A stretch of DNA of 64,000 bases from Halorussus amylolyticus (GTDB lineage Archaea; Halobacteriota; Halobacteria; Halobacteriales; Haladaptataceae), in NCBI RefSeq assembly GCF_004143485.2, contig NZ_ML974137.1, forward strand, positions 18,045-82,044. Direction: 5' to 3'. The number at the start of each line of letters is the position of its first letter. Position 1 is the stretch's first letter. Under the pieces are notes generated by a model. It ran no database searches. It was given only the letters and a program-made list of their open reading frames with translations, and was not told the origin of the DNA. A program made the position numbers and the translations under genes. Below are positions 17,284 through 26,130 of this stretch, one piece after another.

Positions 17284-18027
17284 ATGGAAGTCAAACTGCT
17301 GAAAGCGACCGAAGACCCCGAGGAGGTCATCTGCACCGGCGCGCGAAACGACTACATGAGCGACTTCGTCGGCGACCAGTCGTTCGAGGAAATCATGGAA
17401 TCGGTCGAGGGCGACGACATCGAGGAGAAGAAGGCCACGCTCATCGGTCACCTCCTGAGCCACGGCCACTTCGGACCGTTCGAGCACCCGAAAGCCGTGT
17501 TTGCGGTCAAGGGAATTAGTCGCTCCTGCATGGCCCAAATCACTCGACATCGGCACGTCAGTTTCGACGTGCAGAGTATGCGCTACGTCTCGTTCGACGA
17601 CATCGACCCGGACGAGGTTGGCGATGGCGAGATGATTGTGATGCCGCCGTCGATAAACGACCCCGACTGGATTGGCCGAAACCAGAAAGGCGGTGCAGTC
17701 GACGAGGAAACCGTCGAAAAACGCCGAGAAGTGTTCAAAGATTCCGTCACCGAATCTGTCGAATCGTATCAGGAACTCCTCGACCTCGGAGTTCCACCAG
17801 AGGACGCCCGGTTCGTCCTCCCTATCGGGACGAAAGTCAACATGGTAATGTCGATGAATCCGCGAATGCTAATGCATATCGCGGACATGCGCGCGGCGGC
17901 CGACGCCCAGTGGGAGATTCGAGAGATGACCGAAACCGTACTCGACTTCGCCGAGGAATGGTGCCCCCTGACGTTCAAATATTATAACGAAAATATGAGA
18001 AACCGGAAGAACCGACTGGCTCCGTAA
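17284..18027 (+). CDS. thyX: FAD-dependent thymidylate synthase ThyX
   Basis: A 247-aa flavin-dependent thymidylate synthase that methylates dUMP to dTMP using methylene-tetrahydrofolate and FAD. The ThyX signature is present as RHRHVSFDVQSMRY (residues 88-101). Length and the C-terminal FAD/dUMP segments (MNPRMLMHIADMR) are typical. Haloarchaea use ThyX widely instead of ThyA. Its own promoter region is the short A/T-richer stretch before 17284. Confidence 0.96.
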   Translation: MEVKLLKATEDPEEVICTGARNDYMSDFVGDQSFEEIMESVEGDDIEEKKATLIGHLLSHGHFGPFEHPKAVFAVKGISRSCMAQITRHRHVSFDVQSMRYVSFDDIDPDEVGDGEMIVMPPSINDPDWIGRNQKGGAVDEETVEKRREVFKDSVTESVESYQELLDLGVPPEDARFVLPIGTKVNMVMSMNPRMLMHIADMRAAADAQWEIREMTETVLDFAEEWCPLTFKYYNENMRNRKNRLAP

Positions 18028-18048
18028 GCCAGCCGATTTCCGGAACTC

Positions 18049-19077
18049 ATGGACGACGAAACAGAGAGAGAACTCGAACGAAGACGAAAGCGGGCATTCG
18101 GTCAGAATTTCGCAGACCAACTGCTCAGCGAAGCGGAGCGCGACTTACTCCAACGAGCGTTTCCGAGGAACGATACGGCGGAGAACGCGCTGTTCGCGGC
18201 TCGGAACGACCTCGACGCCCACCGTGAGCGCCTCACAATCCACTCGGAGTGGGAGCCAGACGCACCGTCGGACGATACGGTGATTCGGCGATACCTGAGT
18301 TTCGACCGTTTTCGGTCGCTCCTCGAAGAGTCGGGACTGTGGTTTTCCCGAATCGACGGTTTCTCCGACCGGTTCGAAGCGACACTCCCGAAGCCGAATG
18401 CGACTTTACGCGATGCGGTGAAACGCTGGTCCGCACGCGATTTCACGGAAACCGACCACAACGAGCGGATGCGGAACCGGCGAGACGACAAGACCTACAT
18501 CAACTGCTGGCGTCTCGGTAAAGACGAATCCGCAGTCTTCTGGAACGCCTACGTCGGCGACGAGTACGGACTCGCCGTTGAGACGACAGTCGGCGATTTC
18601 CGCGCAGCTATCGAAATGGACGTTTCCGACGGGTACGTGGATCTCTATCGGGACTACGTCCGGTCGGAAGGCTCTGAACGGGTCGAACGACAGGAACAGC
18701 TCTACGACGAACTTTCGAAGCTTCAGATGGGTGCCGTGGAGTACACCGATTACGACGAGGCTGCGATACCGGGAAGTATGTTCTCGTATTCGCGCTACTT
18801 CCACAAGCGAAACGCATTCGAAGACGAGGCCGAATTTCGAGCCGTGTTCGAAGACGATACCGCGCTGACGCCCGAACACGACGGACACGATTCGGTACAA
18901 CTGCACGGGCTGCTCACCGGAACAGAGATGCACGTTGGGGAACCGGGACAGTACGTTTCGGTCGATGCAGATCGACTTGTGAATCAGATAATCCTCGCAC
19001 CGGGGAGTCCCGAGTCATTTCGGAAGATTGGTCGAACTACTCTTCAAAGAACATGGAGTAGACGCGCAAGTCTGTAG
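18049..19077 (+). CDS. DUF2971-like protein of unknown function
   Basis: A 342-aa soluble protein resembling the DUF2971 pattern: an opening YLSFDRFRSLLEESGLWFSR with a following phenylalanine-rich turn (SDRFEA), then INCWRLGKDESAVFWNAYV and GLAVETTV, which match the W-S-Y / G-hydrophobic-cycle layout of that family. The family is patchily distributed and often on mobile DNA. Base composition is clearly less GC-biased than the neighbours, suggesting recent acquisition. It follows thyX by 21 bp. Confidence 0.65.
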   Translation: MDDETERELERRRKRAFGQNFADQLLSEAERDLLQRAFPRNDTAENALFAARNDLDAHRERLTIHSEWEPDAPSDDTVIRRYLSFDRFRSLLEESGLWFSRIDGFSDRFEATLPKPNATLRDAVKRWSARDFTETDHNERMRNRRDDKTYINCWRLGKDESAVFWNAYVGDEYGLAVETTVGDFRAAIEMDVSDGYVDLYRDYVRSEGSERVERQEQLYDELSKLQMGAVEYTDYDEAAIPGSMFSYSRYFHKRNAFEDEAEFRAVFEDDTALTPEHDGHDSVQLHGLLTGTEMHVGEPGQYVSVDADRLVNQIILAPGSPESFRKIGRTTLQRTWSRRASL

Positions 19078-19109
19078 ATCCCGCTTAGACGATGAGCCGA
19101 ATTAGTCAG

Positions 19110-19595
19110 TTACTCCTCCGCCAACGCCTCCACGAGCGTCTCTAAACTGTAACTCCGGAGCGGGCGCTCGTCGTCCCGAAGCGCCGAGATGACGAACGTC
19201 GAGTTGGTTCGCTCGACGCCGTCGATGGCCTCGAACTCGCTGATGAGGCGCTCGACCGCGTCGCTGTTCGGCAGACGAGCGATGACGATGAAGTCGGTCT
19301 CGCCCATCGTGAAGTACGCTTGCGTGACGCCTTCGATAGCGAGGAGTCTGTCGCCGAACTCCTCGTACGGGCCTTCGTAGTCGGCCAGCACCTCCACGAG
19401 GACGGTGACGCCGAGACCCGCCTTTTCGAGGTCCACGTCGTAGAGGTCGTTCTCGATGACGCCCTCCTCGCGGAGATTGTTGAGGCGGTAGTGAATCGTC
19501 GAGACCGGGATGTCGGTCTCCTCGCTGAGTTTCTCGGGGCTTCCGGTGCCGAGGTCGGCGATGGCCTTCAGGATGGTGACGTCGCGTTCGTCCAT
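19110..19595 (-). CDS. Lrp/AsnC family transcriptional regulator
   Basis: A 161-aa feast/famine regulator: an N-terminal winged helix-turn-helix (DERDVTILKAIADLG ... STIHYRLNNLREEGVI) and a C-terminal RAM domain (VTQAYFTMGETDFIVIAR) that binds small ligands such as amino acids and sets the oligomer. It is divergent from the EamA exporter gene across a 224-bp region holding a palindrome and inverted repeats, so that transporter is its most likely target. Confidence 0.93.
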   Translation of the reverse strand: MDERDVTILKAIADLGTGSPEKLSEETDIPVSTIHYRLNNLREEGVIENDLYDVDLEKAGLGVTVLVEVLADYEGPYEEFGDRLLAIEGVTQAYFTMGETDFIVIARLPNSDAVERLISEFEAIDGVERTNSTFVISALRDDERPLRSYSLETLVEALAEE

Positions 19596-19661
19596 TTTCG
19601 TGACTATTGGAGTTTGTGGCTAATTAATTACCGGCGTTCGAACTCGATTCGACCCGGTCGT

Positions 19662-19701
19662 GCGCTCGGGGCGGCCGCGAAGCCGCGGCCGCCCCGAGCG
19701 C
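19662..19701. repeat. 18+4+18 palindrome between Lrp and EamA genes
   Basis: Arm gcgctcggggcggccgcg, loop aagc, exact reverse complement. It is in the divergent intergenic region, nearer the regulator. No arm similarity to other palindromes in the window. Confidence 0.85.
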
Positions 19702-19752
19702 GGTCGTGACAACGGAGGTAATCAAAAACTGCCGCTAATTCGGGATAGAAAT

Positions 19753-19813
19753 ACAACCGAAAACGGATTCGTTGTAGAAAGATTTAACACGGTTTCAGCA
19801 CTTCAGTTGAAAC
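19753..19813 (+). promoter_or_regulatory. inverted repeats and TATA-like box before the EamA gene
   Basis: Two small dyads flank a TATA-like gatttaac (about 19781-19788): tacaac ... gttgta (19753-19776) and gtttca ... tgaaac (19792-19813), the latter ending 6 bp before the ATG. Their placement fits operator sites for the divergent Lrp-type regulator, which is inference. Confidence 0.35.
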
Positions 19814-19819
19814 AGAACC

Positions 19820-20821
19820 ATGATTTCGCCAGAAACCCGGAGTTATCTCTCAGGAACTCCGGTATTATTCGTACTCGTTGCAACGCTCTGGGGCGGGTCG
19901 TTCCCCGCAATCGAGGTCGGTCTCCACTACTTCCCGCCGTTGCTGTTCGCGGGGATGCGCTACACGGCGGCCGGTGCGATTATCCTCGGCTACGCGGTCC
20001 TCGCGGGCCACCGCTGGCGGCCCGCGGGTCGCGACGAGTGGCTCGCCATCGGCGTGGTCGGCGCGTTCCTCATCGCGGGCCACCACGCGTTCGTCTACCT
20101 CGGCGAGCAGTACGTCTCGGGCGCGATTGCGTCCATCATCATCAGCCTCTCGCCGGTCATGACCGCGGCGTTCGCCGCGGTCGTCCTCGACGAGCGACTC
20201 ACCCCCGTCAAGGTCGCCGGATTCGCGCTCGGTCTCGTCGGCGTGGTCGTCGTCGCCGACATCGACCCGGCGAACGCGCTCTCGGCCAGCGCCGTCGGCG
20301 TCGGCCTCGTCCTTCTCGCGACGGCCTGCTTCGCGCTCGGGTCGGTCCTCGTCCGACCACTCCGGACGGACCTCCCCGTGACCGCGCTCCAGGGATGGGC
20401 GATGGTCGGCGGGTCGGGCGCGCTGTGGGCGGTCGGCGCGCTCCGCGGGGAGACGGTCGCCGCGGTGAACTGGACCCCGACCGCGGTCGCCACGCTCACC
20501 TACCTCACGCTCTTCTCGGGCGTGGTCGCGTTCCTCGTCTACTTCGCGCTCCTCGACCGCGTGGGTCCGACGCAGTTGAACCTCGTGGGCTACCTCGAAC
20601 CCGTAGTGGCAACCCTCGTCGCGTGGGCGCTCCTCGGCGAGCTAATCGACTCGACGACCGCGCTCGGGTTCGTCGTCATCTTCGTGGGCTTCGCGCTCGT
20701 CAAGCGCCGCGCAGTCGGCGAACTCCTCGCAGGCGTCCTGCCGTCTTCGGAGTCCGATGTCGACCGGGACGCCGACGAATCGACCGCGTGGTCGAGCGAC
20801 GCCGGACCCGCCGACGACTGA
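19820..20821 (+). CDS. EamA/DMT-superfamily transporter
   Basis: A 333-aa drug/metabolite transporter with ten hydrophobic helices in two EamA repeats. Typical signatures are LWGGSFPAIEVG near the start and LTPVKVAGFALGLVGVVVV at the end of the first repeat. Members export amino acids or other metabolites across the cytoplasmic membrane. The C-terminal tail is acidic. The divergent Lrp-type regulator suggests amino-acid export. Confidence 0.93.
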   Translation: MISPETRSYLSGTPVLFVLVATLWGGSFPAIEVGLHYFPPLLFAGMRYTAAGAIILGYAVLAGHRWRPAGRDEWLAIGVVGAFLIAGHHAFVYLGEQYVSGAIASIIISLSPVMTAAFAAVVLDERLTPVKVAGFALGLVGVVVVADIDPANALSASAVGVGLVLLATACFALGSVLVRPLRTDLPVTALQGWAMVGGSGALWAVGALRGETVAAVNWTPTAVATLTYLTLFSGVVAFLVYFALLDRVGPTQLNLVGYLEPVVATLVAWALLGELIDSTTALGFVVIFVGFALVKRRAVGELLAGVLPSSESDVDRDADESTAWSSDAGPADD

Positions 20822-20889
20822 TTCGAGGGACGACGGATTCGGTCACGGTAGCCGCTGACTTTTTACGGCTGAGGCGACTTCCAATCCCT

Positions 20890-20994
20890 ATGCATCTCTC
20901 GAAGGAGGAACGCGAGCGCATCGCGCGGTTCGTGGACACGCCCCGCTACGAGCGCACGCCCGACCAACTCCGTCCCGAAGAAGACGAGGAGTAG
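20890..20994 (+). CDS. 34-aa charged small protein
   Basis: A short acidic/basic peptide (MHLSKEERERIARFVDTPRY...) predicted to be one helix followed by an acidic tail. A TATA-like ttttta stretch precedes the ATG by about 25 bp, consistent with a leaderless gene. Its stop codon meets the stop codon of the convergent HTH gene within a 14-bp palindrome. Function unknown; similar small charged proteins exist in haloarchaea. Confidence 0.6.
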   Translation: MHLSKEERERIARFVDTPRYERTPDQLRPEEDEE

Positions 20995-21002
20995 CTACTC
21001 CG
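20989..21002. terminator. 14-bp palindrome joining two convergent stop codons
   Basis: ggagtagctactcc is self-complementary and contains the TAG codons of both flanking genes back to back (20992-20994 and 20995-20997). A compact bidirectional terminator is possible. Confidence 0.45.
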
Positions 21003-21219
21003 CGACCGCGAACTCGCCGTCCCGCTTTTCGACTAACTCCCGCTCGCGGAGCGTCCGCAGAATGCTGTACAGCGCGATTTTTTGGAGGCCGAGGTCGGCC
21101 TGCAGGTCGTCTATCGATGCCGCGGCGGTCTGGAGCGAGAGGTACACCAGTTTCGCGCGCGGGGATTCGAGCTCGCTCGGCAACGGTCGATGTCGTGTCG
21201 TCGGTCGTTGAACGCTCAT
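20995..21219 (-). CDS. small winged helix-turn-helix protein
   Basis: A 74-aa single DNA-binding domain: a basic N-terminus, then SPRAKLVYLSLQTAAASIDDLQ, recognition-type helix LGLQKIALYSILRTLRERE and a short wing. It resembles MarR/TrmB-type haloarchaeal mini-regulators. No ligand domain. Target unknown; the nearest divergent gene is the SDR at 21333. Confidence 0.8.
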   Translation of the reverse strand: MSVQRPTTRHRPLPSELESPRAKLVYLSLQTAAASIDDLQADLGLQKIALYSILRTLRERELVEKRDGEFAVAE

Positions 21220-21332
21220 CTGGATATTCGAACCCAGAACTTCGACAATAATAAACTCTGTCTACAACGATTGTCGAAATTCTTCGGTCGGCTCACGGTA
21301 ACACCCAACTCGGTCGGCCTCGAAGGGAGACT

Positions 21333-22073
21333 ATGGCAGACGACCCACTCGGCGGACAGGCGGCGCTTGTGACGGGCGCGAGTTCGGGCATCGGCGAGGC
21401 GACCGCACACGCGCTGGCGCGCGACGGTGCGCGGGTCGCCCTCGCGGCCCGCCGCGAGAAGGCGCTGAACGACGTGGCGAAGAAAATCGAGAGCGAATGG
21501 GGCGCCGAGACGCTGGTCGTGCCGACCAACGTCCGAGACGAGGACTCAGTGACCGAGATGGTCGAGACGACCGTCTCGGAGTTCGGCGGTCTCGACTGTC
21601 TGGTCAACAACGCGGGACTCGCTCGGGGCGAGTCGGTCGAGAAGATGGGGACCGGTCAGTATCGGACGATGATGGAGACCAACGTTGACGGCGTGTTCTT
21701 CGCCACCAGAGAAGCGATTCCGCACCTCCGCGAGAGCGAGGGGCATCTGATTTTCGTCGGAAGCTTCGCGGGGCAGTACCCCCGGCCATTCAACCCCATT
21801 TACGCCGCGTCGAAGTGGTGGGTTCGTGGGTTCGCCCACAGCGTCGAGGGTAACGTCGGCCCGGACGGCGTGGCGGTCACGGTCGTGAACCCCTCCGAAG
21901 TCCGAACCGAGTTCGGGTCGGCCTACGGCGAGTCGTTCCACGAGCGCTTCGAGGAAGGTGAAGTCACCGAACCCGAGGAGGTCGCCGACGCCATCGCGTT
22001 CGCCGCGACTCGGGATGGCTCGACCGTGAGCGAACTCGACATCTACCGTCGGGACAAGTTCGGCGGATTCTGA
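21333..22073 (+). CDS. short-chain dehydrogenase/reductase
   Basis: A 246-aa classical SDR. Cofactor motif TGASSGIGEA near residue 16, NNAG at the end of strand four, and the catalytic Tyr-x-x-x-Lys in YAASKWW preceded by the catalytic Ser in FVGSFAG. Arginines after the second strand (AARREK) favour NADP(H). Substrate unknown. Confidence 0.93.
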   Translation: MADDPLGGQAALVTGASSGIGEATAHALARDGARVALAARREKALNDVAKKIESEWGAETLVVPTNVRDEDSVTEMVETTVSEFGGLDCLVNNAGLARGESVEKMGTGQYRTMMETNVDGVFFATREAIPHLRESEGHLIFVGSFAGQYPRPFNPIYAASKWWVRGFAHSVEGNVGPDGVAVTVVNPSEVRTEFGSAYGESFHERFEEGEVTEPEEVADAIAFAATRDGSTVSELDIYRRDKFGGF

Positions 22074-22094
22074 ATCGCACCGAGGCGAACTCCT

Positions 22095-22850
22095 TTACAC
22101 CGAGACGAACTCCTCGCCCGAGAGCGACTCCGGTACGTCGAGTCGGTAGGTCGTCGTCGCGCCCGCCGCGGTCGTAATTACGAGTTCGACGTCCGACCCC
22201 GGTTCGAGGGGTTGGGCGTCGGGCGGCGCAGTGCCGCCGTCGCTCCCGCTCTCGATTTGGCTCGCGTTCAGGTAGATTCGGACTCGCTGAGACCGGTCGT
22301 TCAAAACGGCGTGGTCGTCGCCGTTGATGTCGTACGTGTTGAACGTTCGGTGCGAATCGTCACCGTCGTCGTCGCTCGGTTCGGGTTCGAGACCGGACAC
22401 CGAGAACGCGCCCGAGTCGGTCCCCCCGGCGGTCGGGACGTGGTCGTCGGTCGAACCGTGGACGAGCGTGGTGGCTCGGTTCGGACCGCGCCACTCGACC
22501 GTCGCCCGCGAGAGGTTCACGGATTCTGCCCCCGGCGCGAGCATCACCGTCACCGCAATCTCGTCAACCGTCTCGTTTTCCACCAAGTCGCCGCCGCGCT
22601 TCGTCCGAGCGTCGTTCTTCTCGGGCGTGACGCGACCGAGCGCGCTCGCGACGACGACCCTGTCGGTCACCTGCTGACTGCTCTCGTAGCCCACCTGTTC
22701 GGCGGTCGAACTCAGCTCTCCGGCCGTGTTCAAGAGGACCCCCGCTCCAATCGCGGCGACCAGTACCATCGCGATGAACACGATGAGCGTGCCGATGCCG
22801 ACTTGCCCGCGTTCGAACTGTGACCGTTCACGTGTCCCCGATTCCCACAT
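22095..22850 (-). CDS. archaellin (archaeal flagellin) family protein
   Basis: A 251-aa filament protein with a class III (prepilin-type) signal: a charged leader ending ERGQ, then the conserved hydrophobic helix VGIGTLIVFIAMVLVAAIGA and VLLNTAGELSS. The C-terminal beta-rich domain is acidic, with likely surface N-glycosylation sites. It is solitary: no arl/fla assembly genes or second archaellin adjoin it, so it may be an accessory or alternative archaellin. Several A/T-rich boxes (22866-22905) precede it on its own strand. Confidence 0.9.
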   Translation of the reverse strand: MWESGTRERSQFERGQVGIGTLIVFIAMVLVAAIGAGVLLNTAGELSSTAEQVGYESSQQVTDRVVVASALGRVTPEKNDARTKRGGDLVENETVDEIAVTVMLAPGAESVNLSRATVEWRGPNRATTLVHGSTDDHVPTAGGTDSGAFSVSGLEPEPSDDDGDDSHRTFNTYDINGDDHAVLNDRSQRVRIYLNASQIESGSDGGTAPPDAQPLEPGSDVELVITTAAGATTTYRLDVPESLSGEEFVSV

Positions 22851-22907
22851 ACGACTACTCTCGATGTGGATATATCGGATATAAGATACTTAAATGTTTT
22901 TGTACCG

Positions 22908-25900
22908 TCAGTATCGTATCGCTTCAGAAACCTTCTCGATGGGGTGGGGCGGCTCGTCCGCGCTCGCCTCCGAATCTCCGAGCTGAGTTCGACAAGACGC
23001 GCCGGGCGCGACCACGGTGTCGCCGTCGCTGTCCGCGACCTGCTCGAACAGAATCTCACCGATAGCCCGACTCATCGAGTAGTGTTCGGCCTCGTAGCCG
23101 AAGCTTCCGGCCATGCCACAACACCCCGAGTCGAGCGCGTTCACCTCGTAGCCCACCTCCCGGAGGACCGCGGCGGCGTGGTGGTCCTTCTTGGTCGCCT
23201 TCTGGTGGCAGTGGCCGTGGTAGGTCAGCGTCTCCTCGGGCGCGTCGAATTCGACGTCGAACTCGAAGGTGTCGAGGTACTCCAGCGCACCGTAGGTGTT
23301 CGCCGCCACGCGCTCGGCGCTCCGGTGGTGGTCGGTCTTGGAATCGCTCGCCCCCAACAGGTCGAGGTAGTCCGACTGGACCATCACGGCGTCGGAGGGT
23401 TCGACCACCACGACGTCCCACCCGTCCCGAACTCGGGGGTCGAGCGCCGCGACGTTCGACGCGGCGCGCGAACGCGCCGCGTCGAGAAAGCCCTTCGAGA
23501 ACGCGGGCCGTCCCGAATCGGTCACATCCTCGGGGATGCGGACGTGGACGCCCGCGGCTTCGAGGACTCTGACCGCGGCTTTTCCGGCTTGTGGGTGATT
23601 GTAGTTCGTGTAGGTGTCCGGAAAGAGCAGGACCTTTCGAGTCGCGTCGGACTCGGTCACTCGGGGGCCACCCCGGTCCTCGAACCAAGCGGTCAGGCTC
23701 TCGCGGTGGAAGGTGGGAAGGCTTCGCTCGCTGGCGATGCCGACCGTCTTCTCCATCACGAATCGCGCGCCCGGCACCTTGCTCGCCCAGTTGGAGACGG
23801 GCGCGAGTTTGCTCCCCATCTTCGAGAGCGTCTCGACGTTGGCGAACGCGCGCTCCCGAAAGCTCGCGCCGTGTTGCTGGTGGTGTTCGTGTTCGATTTC
23901 GGCCTTGAGCTTGGCCATATCGACCTCCGAGGGGCAGTCGCGGGCACATCCCTTACAGCCGATGCAGAGGTCCATCACCTCGGCCATGAACTCGGTGTCG
24001 AACTGCTCGCCCGTCTCCGCGGGCTTCGCCCGCTCCGAGGAGGCGGCGTGCGCCGCCTCCCACTCCCCCGACATGGCCTGCCGAAGCAGATTCGCCCGGC
24101 CTCTGGTCGCGGTGCTCTCCTCGTCGGCCGCCCGGTAGGTCGGACACATCACGCCGCCCGTGGTGTCTTGCTGGCCGCGACACCCGCCACAGCCGTGACA
24201 GAGTTCGACCATTCCCTGAAAGCCGTTCTCGTTGTCCCAGTTCAGCGCCGGGTCGAATTCCGCCGAGAACTCGTAGTCCGGGTCGAATCGCAGATTCTCG
24301 GTCATATCCACGTCGCCACAGACTTGCCCGGGGTTCAGGAGCCAGTCGGGGTCGAACGCGGTCTTGAGGTCGCGGAAGACGCCCCAGACGTGGTCGCCGT
24401 ACAGTTTGCGATTCCACTGGGTCCGGGCGCGGCCGTCGCCGTGTTCGCCCGACACCGACCCGCCGTACTCGACCACCAAATCGGTCACGGCGTCCGCGAT
24501 GGCCTCCATCTGGTTCACGCCCGCCGGACTCTTGGTGTCCACGAGCGGCCGAACGTGGAGACACCCCGGTCCGGCGTGGGCGTAAAAGCTGGCGTAGGTG
24601 TCGTTTTCCTCCAGTACCGCCCGAAAGTCCGCGACGTACTCCGCGAGGTTCTCGGGCGGAACCGCGGCGTCCTCGATAAAGGAGATGTGCTTGGCGTCGG
24701 AGGTACGCGAGAGCAGAATGGGAAGCCCGGACTTCCGGAGCTTCCAGAACCGGGCGCGCTCGTCGTCGTCGTGGGCCTCCATCGCGGCGAACGCGCGGTC
24801 GCCTTCTCGGTCCGCGAGAAGGTCAGAGACCTTCTCGCGGCCCTCCTCGTCGCTATCGGCGTAGAACTCCACGAGCAGGACCGAGTCGGTCCCGTCCGGA
24901 AGCATCCCGACCACGTCGGCGAACTCTTCGGTGTCGCGCGCCAACTCCACCAGCACGTCGTCGAGCACCTCGACCGCGGCGGGGTCGTGGTCGAGAATCG
25001 GGGCCACGTCGTCCATCGCGTCGAGCAGGTCGCCGTAGGCCAGCAGCGCCATCGACTTGGTCTCGGGAATCGGTTCCAGACCGACCTCCGCCTCGGTCAC
25101 GATTGCGAGGGTGCCCTCGCTCCCCGCGAGCAGGCGCGCGAGGTTGACGGTACCCGATTCGGCTTCGGTGACGAGCCTATCGAGATTGTAGCCCGAGACG
25201 TTCCGCTTGAGTTGGGGGTACGCCTCGTCGATTGCCCCGCGCTCGTCGTCGAGAATTCGGACGACCTCGGCGTAAATACGGGCTTCGAGACCGCCCTCGG
25301 AGTCGGCCTCCTCGCGAAGTTCCTCGATTTCCATCTCGCCGAAGGTGGTCACGGTGCCGTCCGCGAGGACGACCTCACACTCCTCGACGTAGGCGTCGGT
25401 CTTGCCGTACTTCAGCGAGTGTGCGCCCGTCGAATTGTTGCCGATTGCGCCGCCGAGCGCGCTCCGGTCGCCCGCCGCCGGGTCGGGCGCGAATTTGAGA
25501 CCGTGGGGTTCGAGTTCGGCGTTGAGTTCCGCGAGGACCGCCCCGGACTGCGCTCGCGCGCGAGCGCAGTCCGGGTCGATGCTGACGATGTTGCCCATGT
25601 GAGCCGTGAAATCGAGGACGACGGCTTCGTTGACGGCTTGGCCCGCGAGACTCGTGCCGCCGCCCCGGGGAAGCACCGAAATCTCGCGGTCGGCGCAGTA
25701 CGCCATCACCGCCGACACGTCCTCGGTCGAGGCTGGAAGCACGACGCCGATAGGGGTCACCTCGTAGGCGCTGGCGTCGGTCGCGTAGAGTTCTCGGGAG
25801 TAGCTGTCGAACCGAACCTCGCCGTCCACGAGACGCTGGAGGTCGGAGACGAGTCCCGGTCGCGGCGTCTCGTCGGACTGATAGTCGTAATCGGCGCGCG

Positions 25901-25937
25901 CGTCCTGCTCGGGGTCGCCCGCGTCACGGGTAGCCAT
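22908..25937 (-). CDS. FAD-binding and [4Fe-4S] oxidoreductase (D-lactate dehydrogenase/GlcDF-like fusion)
   Basis: A 1009-aa fusion. Residues about 1-550 form a PCMH-type FAD_binding_4 plus FAD-oxidase_C module (LPRGGGTSLAGQAVNEAVVLD, GAIGNNSTGAHSLKYG). Residues about 560-700 hold ferredoxin-type cysteine clusters (CIGCKGCARDCP). The C-terminus has two CCG-type heterodisulfide-reductase-like motifs (CCGMAGSFG). This layout is that of respiratory D-2-hydroxyacid (D-lactate/glycolate) dehydrogenases feeding electrons to quinones at the membrane. A 34-bp palindrome at 25542-25575 alters the CARARAQSG segment. Confidence 0.93.
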   Translation of the reverse strand: MATRDAGDPEQDARADYDYQSDETPRPGLVSDLQRLVDGEVRFDSYSRELYATDASAYEVTPIGVVLPASTEDVSAVMAYCADREISVLPRGGGTSLAGQAVNEAVVLDFTAHMGNIVSIDPDCARARAQSGAVLAELNAELEPHGLKFAPDPAAGDRSALGGAIGNNSTGAHSLKYGKTDAYVEECEVVLADGTVTTFGEMEIEELREEADSEGGLEARIYAEVVRILDDERGAIDEAYPQLKRNVSGYNLDRLVTEAESGTVNLARLLAGSEGTLAIVTEAEVGLEPIPETKSMALLAYGDLLDAMDDVAPILDHDPAAVEVLDDVLVELARDTEEFADVVGMLPDGTDSVLLVEFYADSDEEGREKVSDLLADREGDRAFAAMEAHDDDERARFWKLRKSGLPILLSRTSDAKHISFIEDAAVPPENLAEYVADFRAVLEENDTYASFYAHAGPGCLHVRPLVDTKSPAGVNQMEAIADAVTDLVVEYGGSVSGEHGDGRARTQWNRKLYGDHVWGVFRDLKTAFDPDWLLNPGQVCGDVDMTENLRFDPDYEFSAEFDPALNWDNENGFQGMVELCHGCGGCRGQQDTTGGVMCPTYRAADEESTATRGRANLLRQAMSGEWEAAHAASSERAKPAETGEQFDTEFMAEVMDLCIGCKGCARDCPSEVDMAKLKAEIEHEHHQQHGASFRERAFANVETLSKMGSKLAPVSNWASKVPGARFVMEKTVGIASERSLPTFHRESLTAWFEDRGGPRVTESDATRKVLLFPDTYTNYNHPQAGKAAVRVLEAAGVHVRIPEDVTDSGRPAFSKGFLDAARSRAASNVAALDPRVRDGWDVVVVEPSDAVMVQSDYLDLLGASDSKTDHHRSAERVAANTYGALEYLDTFEFDVEFDAPEETLTYHGHCHQKATKKDHHAAAVLREVGYEVNALDSGCCGMAGSFGYEAEHYSMSRAIGEILFEQVADSDGDTVVAPGASCRTQLGDSEASADEPPHPIEKVSEAIRY
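25542..25575. repeat. 34-bp perfect palindrome inside the FAD oxidoreductase CDS
   Basis: Arm cccggactgcgctcgcg followed with no loop by its reverse complement. It encodes DCARARAQSG in the FAD domain, where homologues as I remember them usually read like D-E-R-T-A-R-V-Q-P-G, so the palindrome replaces residues without changing length. Confidence 0.85.
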
Positions 25938-26130
25938 ACCGCGGGATAGGGACGGGAGGCCGAAAAGGAGTCGGTTCGGGGAAATTTCGGGACGGCGGTC
26001 GCGACGGGCGGGCGAACGCCGAGTATCCGAACGGGCGCCTCCGACTCACGCCTCCGGAGCGCGAGGGGGCACCTCGGTCGGGGTCGAGTGAACCGGAATC
26101 GAGAAGTCGCCGCGCTCCGAGTCGGAGCCT

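Noticed and set aside
22866-25949. 1027-aa open frame antisense to the FAD/Fe-S oxidoreductase
   Set aside because: High-GC codon bias leaves antisense frames open; the translation is Arg/Val/Gly-rich with no family motifs, while the minus-strand gene has complete domains.
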